Below are positions 22,303-30,653 of a DNA stretch of 58,379 nucleotides, in pieces; the first letter of the stretch is position 1, and each line of letters starts with the position of its first letter. Both the position numbers and the translations under genes were made by a program. The stretch comes from an uncultured Neomegalonema sp. (GTDB lineage: Bacteria; Pseudomonadota; Alphaproteobacteria; Rhodobacterales; Rhodobacteraceae). The DNA lies in NCBI GenBank assembly GCA_937990185.1, contig CALKBI010000038.1:1-58379 (forward strand). The letters run 5' to 3'. The notes below the pieces were generated by a model. That model was not told where the DNA came from, made no database searches, and saw only the letters and a program-made list of their open reading frames with translations.

Positions 22303-23427
22303 ATGCGCGCCGAGACGCAATCCCTTGTTAATGCCATTCAGGAATCATTAACCCTGTTACGCCGACGCCTCGACTGGGACACAGCAGAGGCACGAATGGA
22401 AGAATTTGACGCGCGTGCAGAAGATCCTGAGCTTTGGAATGACCCCGAAAACGCACAAAAAGTCATGCGCGAGCGCCAAAAACTCTCTGACTCCATGGAT
22501 GCCTACCGCGCCATAGAAACTGAGATGACTGATCAAATCGAGATGATTGAACTCGGTGAAATGGAAGAAGACGAAGAAGTCATTGCCGAGGCCGAGGCCG
22601 CTCTTGGTCGCCTGAAGGAACGGGCGGGTCAGGCAGAGCTAGAGGCGTTACTTTCTGGTGAAATGGATGGGACGGACGCCTTTATCGAAATAAATGCCGG
22701 AGCAGGGGGCACAGAGTCGAGTGATTGGGCTTCCATGCTTGCTCGCATGTACACGCGCTGGGCGGAAAAGCGCGGCTACAAAGTCGAAACACTGGAATAT
22801 TCAGCCGGTGAAGAGGCAGGCATTAAATCGGTTACGTATCAGGTCAAGGGGGATAATGCCTTCGGTTGGCTCAAGGCCGAATCCGGTGTGCATCGTCTCG
22901 TAAGGATTTCACCGTTCGATTCCAATGCTCGCCGCCATACCTCGTTTTCCTCAGTTCAAGTCTCGCCGGTAATTGATGACACCATCGAGATTGATATTCA
23001 GGAAAAAGACATTCGTGTTGATACCTACCGCTCGTCCGGTGCAGGCGGACAGCACGTCAACACGACTGATTCTGCAGTGCGTATCACCCACATGCCATCG
23101 GGTATTGTGGTGACATCCTCTGAGAAATCACAGCACCAGAACCGCGCGAATTGTATGACTATGCTGCGCTCGCGTCTTTATGATCTTGAGATGAGCAAAC
23201 GCGAAGAGGCGGCAAGCGAACACCGCGCGGAACAATCCGATATCGGTTGGGGCCATCAGATCCGATCTTATGTTCTGCAACCGTATCAGATGGTCAAAGA
23301 CCTGCGTACAGGCGAAGAGACATCTGACACACAAGGCGTTCTCGATGGCAATCTCGACCCGTTTATGGGGGCGGCGTTAGCGGCAGAAGTCTCAGGTAAG
23401 TCTCGCGCTCAAGCGGCGGAAGATTAA
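22303..23427 (+). CDS. prfB: Peptide chain release factor 2
   Basis: RF2 reads UGA and UAA and triggers peptide release. The 374-residue protein has the helical N-terminal domain ([21 protein letters not shown]), the stop-codon-recognition tripeptide SPF in [16 protein letters not shown], and the catalytic GGQ in [18 protein letters not shown]. The frame is continuous, with no in-frame UGA/CTT-TGA programmed +1 frameshift near codon 26, unlike the E. coli gene. The gene is preceded by a 200-base spacer shared with the divergent esterase and converges on the pca operon. Confidence 0.97.
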   Translation: MRAETQSLVNAIQESLTLLRRRLDWDTAEARMEEFDARAEDPELWNDPENAQKVMRERQKLSDSMDAYRAIETEMTDQIEMIELGEMEEDEEVIAEAEAALGRLKERAGQAELEALLSGEMDGTDAFIEINAGAGGTESSDWASMLARMYTRWAEKRGYKVETLEYSAGEEAGIKSVTYQVKGDNAFGWLKAESGVHRLVRISPFDSNARRHTSFSSVQVSPVIDDTIEIDIQEKDIRVDTYRSSGAGGQHVNTTDSAVRITHMPSGIVVTSSEKSQHQNRANCMTMLRSRLYDLEMSKREEAASEHRAEQSDIGWGHQIRSYVLQPYQMVKDLRTGEETSDTQGVLDGNLDPFMGAALAAEVSGKSRAQAAED

Positions 23428-23440
23428 GGGCATCGGGTTA

Positions 23441-24733
23441 CTAACCGCCAGTAATCCGCGCCAATATCATGTCTATGATTTTACCTGCTTCTCCGGTTTG
23501 TTGTGCAGGGTCGTCAAGCGCGGCCCAGTCTATTGGCGCATCCGTCTGCTTTTTTAACGCATCAATCAGCGAGCCTTCTTCTTTCGCCGTTGCTTTGACC
23601 ATCGCCTGTGCGTCTGAGCGGGGCATATGATTTGCAAGCGCAAAGCTCGCCGCCTCTGCAAGAATCCCACCATTGGTCAGGGCGAGATTACTAAGCATTT
23701 TTTGTGGATTAGGTTCGATGCCTGCCAGTATCTCTTCTGCAATTTTCAGCGCGGCTCCAGTCGTGCATACCATGCGGGGCAGTACAAACCATTCCGCTGA
23801 CCAATGCGCGACGTCCCGCTCCATGACTTGCAATGCGGCGTGGTGCATTTCTCCAACGGCACTCGCATTGCTGCGCGTTAAAGCGACCAGTGCAGAAGGT
23901 CCCACCGGATTTTGTTTTTGCGGCATCGTTGATGAGCTGCCTGTGTTGCCAAGCGTAACCTCAGCAATTTCCGTCTGGACAAGAATAATCAAATCCGCGC
24001 CGACTTTGCCGAGTGCCGCCGTTGTTGTGGCAAGCCATCCGGCGAATTCAAGCACTCTGTCTCGACTAACATGCCAAGGCGCGGCCGCGGTTAAGCCCAA
24101 CTTGACGGCAAGCGCCTCCATCGTTTCCACACCGTGCGGTGCAGCGGCCAGCGTCCCGGAAGCGCCGCCTGATTGAATAGCCAGTATACGGGGGCGTAAT
24201 TCGGCTAACCGCTCTTTTTGCCGCAAAAGTGGATCAAGCCATACCGCGCATTTTAATCCGAAAGTTGTCGGCGTAGAATGTTGCATCCAAGTGCGACCGG
24301 CTTGCACCGTATTCCGATGCTTGTCGGTAAGTTCTGCAAGGCGCGCAATGATGTGGTCTAGTCGCTGTTCCATTACGTCGAGCGCGTCGCGGAGGCGAAG
24401 CACCAATGCCGTGTCAACGACATCTTGCGTCGTGGCTCCCCAGTGCAGATGTTGGGCTGTCTCTCCAATTTGAGCGCGCAATGCGTTGATCAATGCGGGA
24501 ACAGGAATCCCTGACTCTGCCACGCCATCGCGTAAATCTTCAGGTGAAACTTGGACGCCCTCTATTAGTGTGGGCAAATCGCTGTTGGGGATAATACCAA
24601 GAGCAATCTGGACGCGTGCGAGTGCGGCTTCAAAACGAAGCATGGCCGCAATTTCGGCTTCGTCGGTAAATAAATCAGCGACTTCGGGGTCTGAATAAAG
24701 CCCATCGTAAATCGTTGACCTCAAGGGACTCAT
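23441..24733 (-). CDS. pcaB: 3-carboxy-cis,cis-muconate cycloisomerase
   Basis: PcaB converts 3-carboxy-cis,cis-muconate to 4-carboxymuconolactone in the protocatechuate branch. The 430-residue protein belongs to the fumarase/aspartase superfamily, with the signature GSSSTMPQKQNPVGP near residue 265, QDVVDTALVLRLRDAL, and HWGATTQD. It is the last gene of a four-gene minus-strand unit; its start overlaps the stop of the BKACE gene by four bases (ATGA). It converges on prfB 14 bases away. Bacterial PcaB lengths are 350-450, so this is typical. Confidence 0.93.
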   Translation of the reverse strand: MSPLRSTIYDGLYSDPEVADLFTDEAEIAAMLRFEAALARVQIALGIIPNSDLPTLIEGVQVSPEDLRDGVAESGIPVPALINALRAQIGETAQHLHWGATTQDVVDTALVLRLRDALDVMEQRLDHIIARLAELTDKHRNTVQAGRTWMQHSTPTTFGLKCAVWLDPLLRQKERLAELRPRILAIQSGGASGTLAAAPHGVETMEALAVKLGLTAAAPWHVSRDRVLEFAGWLATTTAALGKVGADLIILVQTEIAEVTLGNTGSSSTMPQKQNPVGPSALVALTRSNASAVGEMHHAALQVMERDVAHWSAEWFVLPRMVCTTGAALKIAEEILAGIEPNPQKMLSNLALTNGGILAEAASFALANHMPRSDAQAMVKATAKEEGSLIDALKKQTDAPIDWAALDDPAQQTGEAGKIIDMILARITGG

Positions 24734-25557
24734 GCCGCGCGCAGACCAAGTATTTGACGTGCTTCAGCGCAAGTCGCTGGGCGGCGATCATGCTCGCTGC
24801 ATAGTTCCGCAACCCGACCAACCAAAGCCGCGTTCGATGGCGCGAGGGTGGTCTTATCCCAACGGACATTATCCTCTAGCCCGGTGCGGCAATGTCCGCC
24901 AAGTTCCAGCGACCATTTGTTCACCTCAAGCTGTCCTGCGGCAATGCCCGCAGCGGTCCAAACTGCGTCCGGCGCGATACGCTTAACCGTGGCGACATAG
25001 AACTCGAATGTTTCGCGGTCGACCGGCATTGCGTTCTTTACGCCCATGACGAACTGGATCAGCAATGGCCCTTTCAAACGGCCATCCTTTTGCATTTTTA
25101 CGGCTTGAAAAATATGACTCAGATCGAACGCTTCGATTTCCGGCTTTACGTTATGCTCCAACATTTCAGATGCCAACCAGTCAACCAACTCTGGATGGTT
25201 TTCATAAACCCTCGTCGGGAAGTTATTAGACCCGACCGACAGCGAGCACATGTCCGGCTTGAGCGGAATCATACCACCGCGCTCACGTCCACTGCCAGAG
25301 CGCCCGCCGGTTGAAAGTTGCACAATCATTCCCGGACAATGCTTTTCGATCCCTTCTTTCAATGCTGCGAAACGGTCCGGGTCTGAGGTTGGTGTCTGAT
25401 CATCATTACGCACATGACAATGGGCGAGCGATGCACCGGCTTCATAAGAGGCATGGGTCGATTCTATCTGTTCTGAAACAGTGATAGGAACCGCAGGATT
25501 ATCTTCTTTCCGAGGGACCGAACCGGTAATCGCTACGGTAATGATGGCGGGTGTCAT
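24730..25557 (-). CDS. Beta-keto acid cleavage enzyme (BKACE, Kce family)
   Basis: BKACE enzymes cleave a beta-keto acid with acetyl-CoA, giving acetoacetate and a new acyl-CoA. The 275-residue TIM barrel has the zinc ligands His46 and His48 in LAHCHVRND, and Arg224/Glu228 in CRTGLEDN, matching the Arg226/Glu230 spacing known from Kce. It sits inside the pca operon, overlapping pcaC and pcaB by four bases each. Its natural substrate is therefore likely beta-ketoadipate, yielding succinyl-CoA and acetoacetate in place of the PcaIJ/PcaF steps. The family identity is well supported; the substrate is inferred from context. Confidence 0.9.
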   Translation of the reverse strand: MTPAIITVAITGSVPRKEDNPAVPITVSEQIESTHASYEAGASLAHCHVRNDDQTPTSDPDRFAALKEGIEKHCPGMIVQLSTGGRSGSGRERGGMIPLKPDMCSLSVGSNNFPTRVYENHPELVDWLASEMLEHNVKPEIEAFDLSHIFQAVKMQKDGRLKGPLLIQFVMGVKNAMPVDRETFEFYVATVKRIAPDAVWTAAGIAAGQLEVNKWSLELGGHCRTGLEDNVRWDKTTLAPSNAALVGRVAELCSEHDRRPATCAEARQILGLRAA

Positions 25558-25931
25558 GCTGACTCCAATTTGGCGTATTCTGCCTTGGCTATTTTAAACG
25601 CACGGTTTGCGGCGGGAACCCCTGCATAAACAGCGACGTGCAACAACGCCTCTTTTACATCATCCATACTCGCGCCGGTATTTACAGTGGCACGAATGTG
25701 CATCGCAATTTCGTCGTCATGACCCTGAGCGGCAAGCAAAGCAATCGTAATCATACTACGTTCGCGATGCGTTAGGGTCGGGCGAGACCAAACCGACCCC
25801 CAAGCTCCTTCAGTGATGAATTTTTGAAAGTCTTCATCAAACGGCGTTTTATTCGCCTCGGCTTGGTCTACATGCTCTTCGCCCAAAACACTCCGACGGG
25901 TGGCCATCCCTAGATCAAAGGCGTCAGACAA
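25554..25931 (-). CDS. pcaC: 4-carboxymuconolactone decarboxylase
   Basis: PcaC decarboxylates 4-carboxymuconolactone to beta-ketoadipate enol-lactone. From a TTG start at 25931 it has 125 residues, the normal length, covering GMATRRSVLGEEHVDQA, the WSRPTLTHRERSMITIAL block and HVAVYAGVPAANRAF. The TTG is preceded by AAGGA eight bases upstream and keeps the conserved residues before MATRR. An ATG at 25907 would lose them. It overlaps the pcaD stop by eight bases (TTGTCTGA) and the BKACE start by four, indicating strong translational coupling. Confidence 0.92.
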   Translation of the reverse strand: MSDAFDLGMATRRSVLGEEHVDQAEANKTPFDEDFQKFITEGAWGSVWSRPTLTHRERSMITIALLAAQGHDDEIAMHIRATVNTGASMDDVKEALLHVAVYAGVPAANRAFKIAKAEYAKLESA

Positions 25932-26712
25932 GTTCGTTGTCCTTGAGCAAATTCGTAATCCCTTTCGCGAGAGCTTCGGGTTGCTCGATGCAGGGCAAGT
26001 GACCACATTGCTCAATCTCCATAAAGGTTGCCCCCTCAATCAAACCTGCAAGTTCACGCACCAGCGCAGGAGGCGTCGCACCATCTTGTGCGCCGACAAC
26101 ACACAGCGTTGGTGATTTTATCGCCCTTGTTCTGTCGGTGAAATCTGCGTCGCGGATGGCTCGACCTACCGAACAATACCCCTCAGCCAATGTGCGTGTA
26201 AGCATATTGCACCACATCGCAAAGTCAGGATTATTCTCGCGATATGCCGCCGTGAACCATCGTTCCATCGTTGGTTCCAGTACAGCATCCATACCGCCGT
26301 TTTCAATAGCAGCAAACCGAGGGTTCCAAATCTCTGGCGTTCCGATCTTGTGGCCGGTATCGCAAAGAACAAGGGCCAATACCTTTTCGGGATTTGCACT
26401 GGCAAAGGCTTGAGCGATCAAGCCTCCAACAGATAAACCGATGATAACCGCCTTTTCTATTTTCAGGTGATCGAGAAGCGCTGATACATCTTCGGCATGG
26501 GTTTCAATAGACCTCTCGCCCGCAAAATCGCTAAGGCCATGACCGGCTTTGTCATAACGGATGATCCTCAGACCGTCTGGTAAGTGCGGTAATAATGGAT
26601 TCCAAGCCCGAAAATCCGTCCCGAGCGAGTTGGAGAACAGAACCGGCAAACCATCCCGAGGGCCTTCGTCGCTATAATGCAGTCCGTTATCACCGCGCAT
26701 CAAGATTGGCAT
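25924..26712 (-). CDS. pcaD: 3-oxoadipate enol-lactonase
   Basis: PcaD hydrolyses beta-ketoadipate enol-lactone to beta-ketoadipate. The 262-residue alpha/beta hydrolase has the oxyanion segment LFSNSLGTDFRAWNPLLP, the nucleophile elbow GLSVGGLIAQ with catalytic Ser near residue 94, an Asp in the VVGAQDGATP region and His in QCGHLPCIEQPEAL. It is the first gene of the unit pcaD-pcaC-BKACE-pcaB. Upstream genes pcaHG (protocatechuate dioxygenase) and pcaIJ/pcaF are not in the window. A palindromic operator candidate lies in the spacer upstream. Confidence 0.93.
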   Translation of the reverse strand: MPILMRGDNGLHYSDEGPRDGLPVLFSNSLGTDFRAWNPLLPHLPDGLRIIRYDKAGHGLSDFAGERSIETHAEDVSALLDHLKIEKAVIIGLSVGGLIAQAFASANPEKVLALVLCDTGHKIGTPEIWNPRFAAIENGGMDAVLEPTMERWFTAAYRENNPDFAMWCNMLTRTLAEGYCSVGRAIRDADFTDRTRAIKSPTLCVVGAQDGATPPALVRELAGLIEGATFMEIEQCGHLPCIEQPEALAKGITNLLKDNELV

Positions 26713-26824
26713 TAAGTTCCCTCCTGTTTTCCCAACTCTGAAGTGCCGCTACGGGGCGTTCAAGCCCCGTCGCACTTTGCAAAGGAAAATTGCTGATCGT
26801 AAGATTATTCTTTACCACGATAAT

Positions 26825-26853
26825 ACAATCACTCTGCTGTTACGAGTGATTGT
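26825..26853. promoter_or_regulatory. Perfect 10-bp inverted repeat in the pcaD / ABC exporter spacer
   Basis: ACAATCACTC (26825-26834) and GAGTGATTGT (26844-26853) are exact reverse complements with a nine-base spacer. The site is centred about 127 bases before pcaD and 66 bases before the divergent exporter start. A symmetric palindrome between divergent genes is the usual form of an operator for a dimeric repressor or activator; no U run follows, so a terminator is unlikely. The regulator is unknown and not in the window. Confidence 0.55.
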
Positions 26854-26904
26854 GGCGCGGGTTCGGGTTTGATAGCTAGGTTTATCTAGCTAGGGGATTG
26901 AACT

Positions 26905-28746
26905 GTGGTTGCAGCGACCGATCGTAAAAAGGGCAAGCCAGCTCTGTTAAAGCGGCTCTTGCCGTTCTTTATGCCATACAAAGCACAGGTATTTGCTGCG
27001 GGTTTGGCCCTAACGTCGGCGGCGTTCTTTACATTGTTAATGCCGGTTGCGCTTCGCCGGGTCATCGACCTCGGGTTTGATCAAGAAAAAGCAGAATATA
27101 TAGACCGTTATTTCCTTGCTATGATTGGTGTTGCGGGAGCGCTCGCGATTGCAACATCATTGCGTTACTACTTTGTGACAAAACTCGGCGAACGGATTGT
27201 CACTGATATTCGGCGCGAAACGTATGATCATGCGATAGGCATGAGTCCGCGCTTTTTTGAGAACATTCGAACGGGTGAGACACTTTCGCGGATCAATACT
27301 GATACGACATTGGTTCAGACTCTTGTCGCGAGTACGGTCTCTATCGGGTTACGAAACGTTCTGTTGCTTGTTGGCGGCGTCGTTATGCTGCTCCTGACCA
27401 GCGCGAAGCTAACAGGACTTGTTCTTCTAATCGTGCCTGTGATTGTGATTCCGATTATCCTGATGGGTCGGCGCGTGCGCGGATTCTCGAAACTTGCGCA
27501 GGATAAGATCGCTGAAACCTCTGCTATTGCTGGAGAAACACTCAGCTCCGTGCGCGATGTACAGAGTTTTACTCAGGAAACCGGGGCACGGGCAAGATTT
27601 GGAGCCGCCGCTGAAGGCGCATTTGCTGCTTCGCATCAACGTATTGCCGCGCGCTCTCGGCTGACTGCAATCGTTATCTTTTTCCTGTTTACTGGCATTG
27701 TCAGCGTCATGTGGATCGGAGCATCCGACGTAATCAACAACAGGATGACCGCCGGAGAGCTGGGACAGTTTATTCTCTATGCTGTGATCGTTGCAGGTGC
27801 TTTTGCTGCACTGTCTGAAATGTGGACGCAGCTACAACAAGCTGCGGGCGCTACTGAGCGTCTCGTCGAAATTCTCGACAGCGAAACAGATATTGAAGCA
27901 CCGGTAAATCCACTTGCGCTACCGGAACCGCGCGGAGAGATTTCATTTCGGAATGTTTCTTTCAGTTTCCCGAGCCGTCCCGATGAAAAAGCACTCGATG
28001 GTGTAACTTTCGATATAAAACCGGGCGAGACTGTTGCTTTGGTCGGTCCCTCTGGGGCCGGAAAGACGACAGTATTCAATTTGTTACAAAGGTTTTACGA
28101 TCCGACAGCAGGTTCAATTCGACTGGACGGCGTTGCTCTGCCGGATGCTGATCCGAAAGCAATTCGGTCACGACTATCGGTCGTCCCACAGGAACCTGCG
28201 ATCTTTGCAGCGAGCGTCGCGGACAACATCCTTTTTGGACGTCCTGAAGCCTCTGAAGCTGACGCGATGCGTGCTGCCGAGGCTGCTGCTGCAAGCGGCT
28301 TTATCGAAGCGCTGCCCGATGGATATGCCACAGAAGTCGGCGAACGCGGTGTTATGTTGTCAGGTGGCCAAAAGCAGCGAGTTGCGATTGCGCGGGCAAT
28401 CCTGCGTGATGCGCCTGTTTTGTTGCTTGATGAGGCAACCTCTGCGTTGGACGCTGAGAGCGAACGTGCTGTGCAAGAGGCATTCGAAGCTCTTGCAAAA
28501 GGACGGACCACGATCGTCATTGCACACCGTCTCGCGACGGTAAAAAAAGCCGACAGGATTATTGTTCTTGAAGATGGAAAGATCGTGGCTGAAGGCACGC
28601 ACGATGCGCTTGTTGCTGAAGGCGGCTTGTACGCAAGGCTTGCCAGATTGCAGTTTACCGGATTGCGTGCTGTTGACGGAGAACTGACTGATCCTTCGAC
28701 GACGGGTAAAGTAATGACGCAAACCATTCAAAACATGAATGATTAG
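26905..28746 (+). CDS. ABCB/MsbA-type ABC exporter (permease-ATPase)
   Basis: A 613-residue half-transporter. Residues about 30-320 hold six TM helices of the ABC exporter fold; the C-terminal domain has Walker A VGPSGAGKTT, signature MLSGGQKQRVA, Walker B VLLLDEATSALD and the H-loop IVIAHRLATV. It resembles multidrug/lipid exporters of the MsbA/BmrA type; the transported compound is unknown. Start GTG at 26905 has AGGGGA ten bases upstream. It is divergent from the pca operon across 192 bases and followed closely by lipB. Confidence 0.92.
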   Translation: MVAATDRKKGKPALLKRLLPFFMPYKAQVFAAGLALTSAAFFTLLMPVALRRVIDLGFDQEKAEYIDRYFLAMIGVAGALAIATSLRYYFVTKLGERIVTDIRRETYDHAIGMSPRFFENIRTGETLSRINTDTTLVQTLVASTVSIGLRNVLLLVGGVVMLLLTSAKLTGLVLLIVPVIVIPIILMGRRVRGFSKLAQDKIAETSAIAGETLSSVRDVQSFTQETGARARFGAAAEGAFAASHQRIAARSRLTAIVIFFLFTGIVSVMWIGASDVINNRMTAGELGQFILYAVIVAGAFAALSEMWTQLQQAAGATERLVEILDSETDIEAPVNPLALPEPRGEISFRNVSFSFPSRPDEKALDGVTFDIKPGETVALVGPSGAGKTTVFNLLQRFYDPTAGSIRLDGVALPDADPKAIRSRLSVVPQEPAIFAASVADNILFGRPEASEADAMRAAEAAAASGFIEALPDGYATEVGERGVMLSGGQKQRVAIARAILRDAPVLLLDEATSALDAESERAVQEAFEALAKGRTTIVIAHRLATVKKADRIIVLEDGKIVAEGTHDALVAEGGLYARLARLQFTGLRAVDGELTDPSTTGKVMTQTIQNMND

Positions 28747-28785
28747 AGTGTTTGTGAATGGATAATAACGAAGTAAGCCTGGGCG

Positions 28786-29460
28786 ATGAATAGAATGACT
28801 CGCGCAGAAAACCTCGAATGGCGTGTTGAAGATCACCCCGTCGATTATACCGAGGCACTAAATTTCATGGAAACGCGTGCTGCGGCGATCCGTGATGAAG
28901 GCGAGCCCGAATGTGTATGGCTGTTAGAGCATCCCCCGCTTTATACGGCTGGAACCAGCGCGAATACTGATGATTTACTGGACAGTCGTTTTCCGGTTTA
29001 TACCGCCGGTCGGGGTGGTGAATATACCTATCACGGGCCGGGTCAACGCATATGCTATGCGATGCTCGATCTCAAAACCCGTGGTGAAGATGTACGGCGC
29101 TACGTGAACTCACTTGAAGAGTGGATCATTCGAACGCTCGCAATTTTCAACGTTACTGGAGAGCGCCGAAAAGGTCGTCCGGGTGTTTGGGTGCGGCGAA
29201 CGGATATTGGATCGCCGGATCGCGAGGATAAAATAGCGGCATTGGGTGTCCGTATTCGCCGATGGGTAACGTTGCACGGCCTGTCGATCAATCTGGAGCC
29301 GAACTTAAGCCATTATGAAGGCATAGTGCCATGTGGTATTGCTGAACATGGTGTCACGAGCCTCGCCGAGCTGGGAATCGTGATCACAATGCCGGAGCTT
29401 GACATGGCCTTGCGTGAAGCCTTTGAGGAAGTGTTTGGGAATGACTGTAAAACTCAGTGA
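28786..29460 (+). CDS. lipB: Octanoyltransferase LipB
   Basis: LipB moves octanoate from ACP to lipoyl domains of dehydrogenases and GcvH. The 224-residue protein has the substrate-binding [12 protein letters not shown] block, catalytic Lys149 in [12 protein letters not shown] and catalytic Cys183 in IVPCGI, matching the family. The ATG at 28786 is 39 bases after the ABC exporter stop; a second ATG lies at codon 4. Its last 20 bases overlap the start of the carbinolamine dehydratase gene. lipA is not nearby. Confidence 0.95.
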   Translation: MNRMTRAENLEWRVEDHPVDYTEALNFMETRAAAIRDEGEPECVWLLEHPPLYTAGTSANTDDLLDSRFPVYTAGRGGEYTYHGPGQRICYAMLDLKTRGEDVRRYVNSLEEWIIRTLAIFNVTGERRKGRPGVWVRRTDIGSPDREDKIAALGVRIRRWVTLHGLSINLEPNLSHYEGIVPCGIAEHGVTSLAELGIVITMPELDMALREAFEEVFGNDCKTQ

Positions 29461-29734
29461 CGAAGAACGTATTCAAGCTCTTGAAACGCTGCAGGATACG
29501 GGTTGGACGCCGACTGAAGGACGTGACGCTATTCAGAAATCTTTTAAGTTCAAAAGCTTCGTTGAAGCCTTTGGATGGATGACGAAAGTCGCGCTATGGG
29601 CGGAAAAACTCAATCACCATCCCGAATGGGGCAATGTTTACAATCGTGTCGATGTAACGCTGATTACGCATGATTGTGATGGTTTAAGCGCGTTGGACGT
29701 AAAATTGGCTCATAAAATGGATTTTCTAGCTTAA
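29441..29734 (+). CDS. 4a-hydroxytetrahydrobiopterin dehydratase (PCD/DCoH)
   Basis: A 97-residue pterin-4a-carbinolamine dehydratase. The catalytic loop with adjacent histidines is visible in [21 protein letters not shown], and the C-terminal helix ends [12 protein letters not shown], as in the family. It would regenerate the pterin cofactor of aromatic amino acid hydroxylases or serve an uncharacterised moco-related role suggested for bacterial homologues. The frame opens at 29399 inside lipB, but the ATG at 29441 (overlapping lipB by 20 bases) is the family start. Confidence 0.9.
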   Translation: MTVKLSDEERIQALETLQDTGWTPTEGRDAIQKSFKFKSFVEAFGWMTKVALWAEKLNHHPEWGNVYNRVDVTLITHDCDGLSALDVKLAHKMDFLA

Positions 29735-29777
29735 ATTTTGCCACTCGGTCGCCGTTTTCGAGAGATAACTTAATCTA

Positions 29778-30506
29778 ATGAAGAAACATGCTTTCCTTGT
29801 TGCAGCACTCGCGCTTTTTCCAACCGCGTCCTTGGCGTCTGAGCCGGTTACTGAGTCGCTCGCTTACCGCGCCTATATTGGCGGATTACCGCTTGGTACC
29901 CTCAGTCTCAGTATCGCGATGAACCAAGATCGTTATGCCACGAACGCCCGTTTCGATATTGCATCACTGCTGCGATGGGTCTTGGATACAGATGCTCGTG
30001 CTTCTTCGTCCGGTGTGATCACTGATGGTGATGCGATACCACAATCGTTCGATTATTGGGTAAGAGACGGTAAGAAACAGCGAAATACGGAAATGCGCTT
30101 TGATGTAGCGGGGAACGCGAGGGAGGTACTTGCCAATCCCGTTTTTCGCAAGCGTTCCTATGATCTCAGTCTTGATCAGGTGAAGGGGGCGATTGATCCC
30201 GCCACCGCTATCGCCATGCTTTCCGCGCCGAGAGATGAGGCGTGTAATGTCGATATGAAAGTTTTCGACGGTCGTAAGCTACATCGCGTTACAATGGAGC
30301 CGTTGTCAGAAAACTCCGAAGAAGTAAGATGTTCTGGTCGATATGAACGCCTTGCTGGTTTCAAAGATAAATATATGACGCCGGAACGCCGTTCTTATAC
30401 TTTTAAGGCTGAACTCAAACAGATCGCGCCAAACCGTTGGCGTCCAGTGCAAGTGAAGGCGAAGACAAAATTCGGTAATGCCATTGTCTTGCTTACGAAA
30501 AAGTAG
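29778..30506 (+). CDS. DUF3108 family periplasmic protein
   Basis: A 242-residue protein with a clear signal peptide (KKHAFLVAALALFPTASLAS, cleavage after ALA). The mature part starts with the DUF3108 pattern YRAYIGGLPLGTLSLSIAM, then a beta-rich body with FDYWVRDGKKQRNTEMRFD-like strands. The family is widespread in proteobacteria and has no firmly assigned function. It has two cysteines (ACNVDMKV and VRCSGRYE) that may form a disulfide. It lies 43 bases after the dehydratase and is followed by a strong terminator. Confidence 0.8.
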   Translation: MKKHAFLVAALALFPTASLASEPVTESLAYRAYIGGLPLGTLSLSIAMNQDRYATNARFDIASLLRWVLDTDARASSSGVITDGDAIPQSFDYWVRDGKKQRNTEMRFDVAGNAREVLANPVFRKRSYDLSLDQVKGAIDPATAIAMLSAPRDEACNVDMKVFDGRKLHRVTMEPLSENSEEVRCSGRYERLAGFKDKYMTPERRSYTFKAELKQIAPNRWRPVQVKAKTKFGNAIVLLTKK

Positions 30507-30565
30507 CGACTGACTTTACACCCGAGACTTTGGTGTTTTGCTCAGTAAAATTTAAAGAAACTAGA

Positions 30566-30602
30566 AAACCCTTTTAGCGATCAGAGATCACTAAAGGGGT
30601 TT
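30566..30602. terminator. Strong hairpin terminator after DUF3108
   Basis: Arms 30566-30582 and 30586-30602 (17 bases each) pair around a three-base loop AGA, with one G-U and one C-A mismatch. A T-rich stretch follows on the plus strand. It lies between convergent genes and would serve the DUF3108 transcript and, on the other strand, the lipoprotein gene. Confidence 0.9.
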
Positions 30603-30653
30603 GTTATATTTTGGTTTGAATATTCCATTCTGGGTTGGAAATGTCCCGTCAGT

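Noticed and set aside
22303..22420. Programmed +1 frameshift in prfB
   Set aside because: The frame is continuous from ATG; there is no early in-frame stop preceded by CTT as in E. coli.
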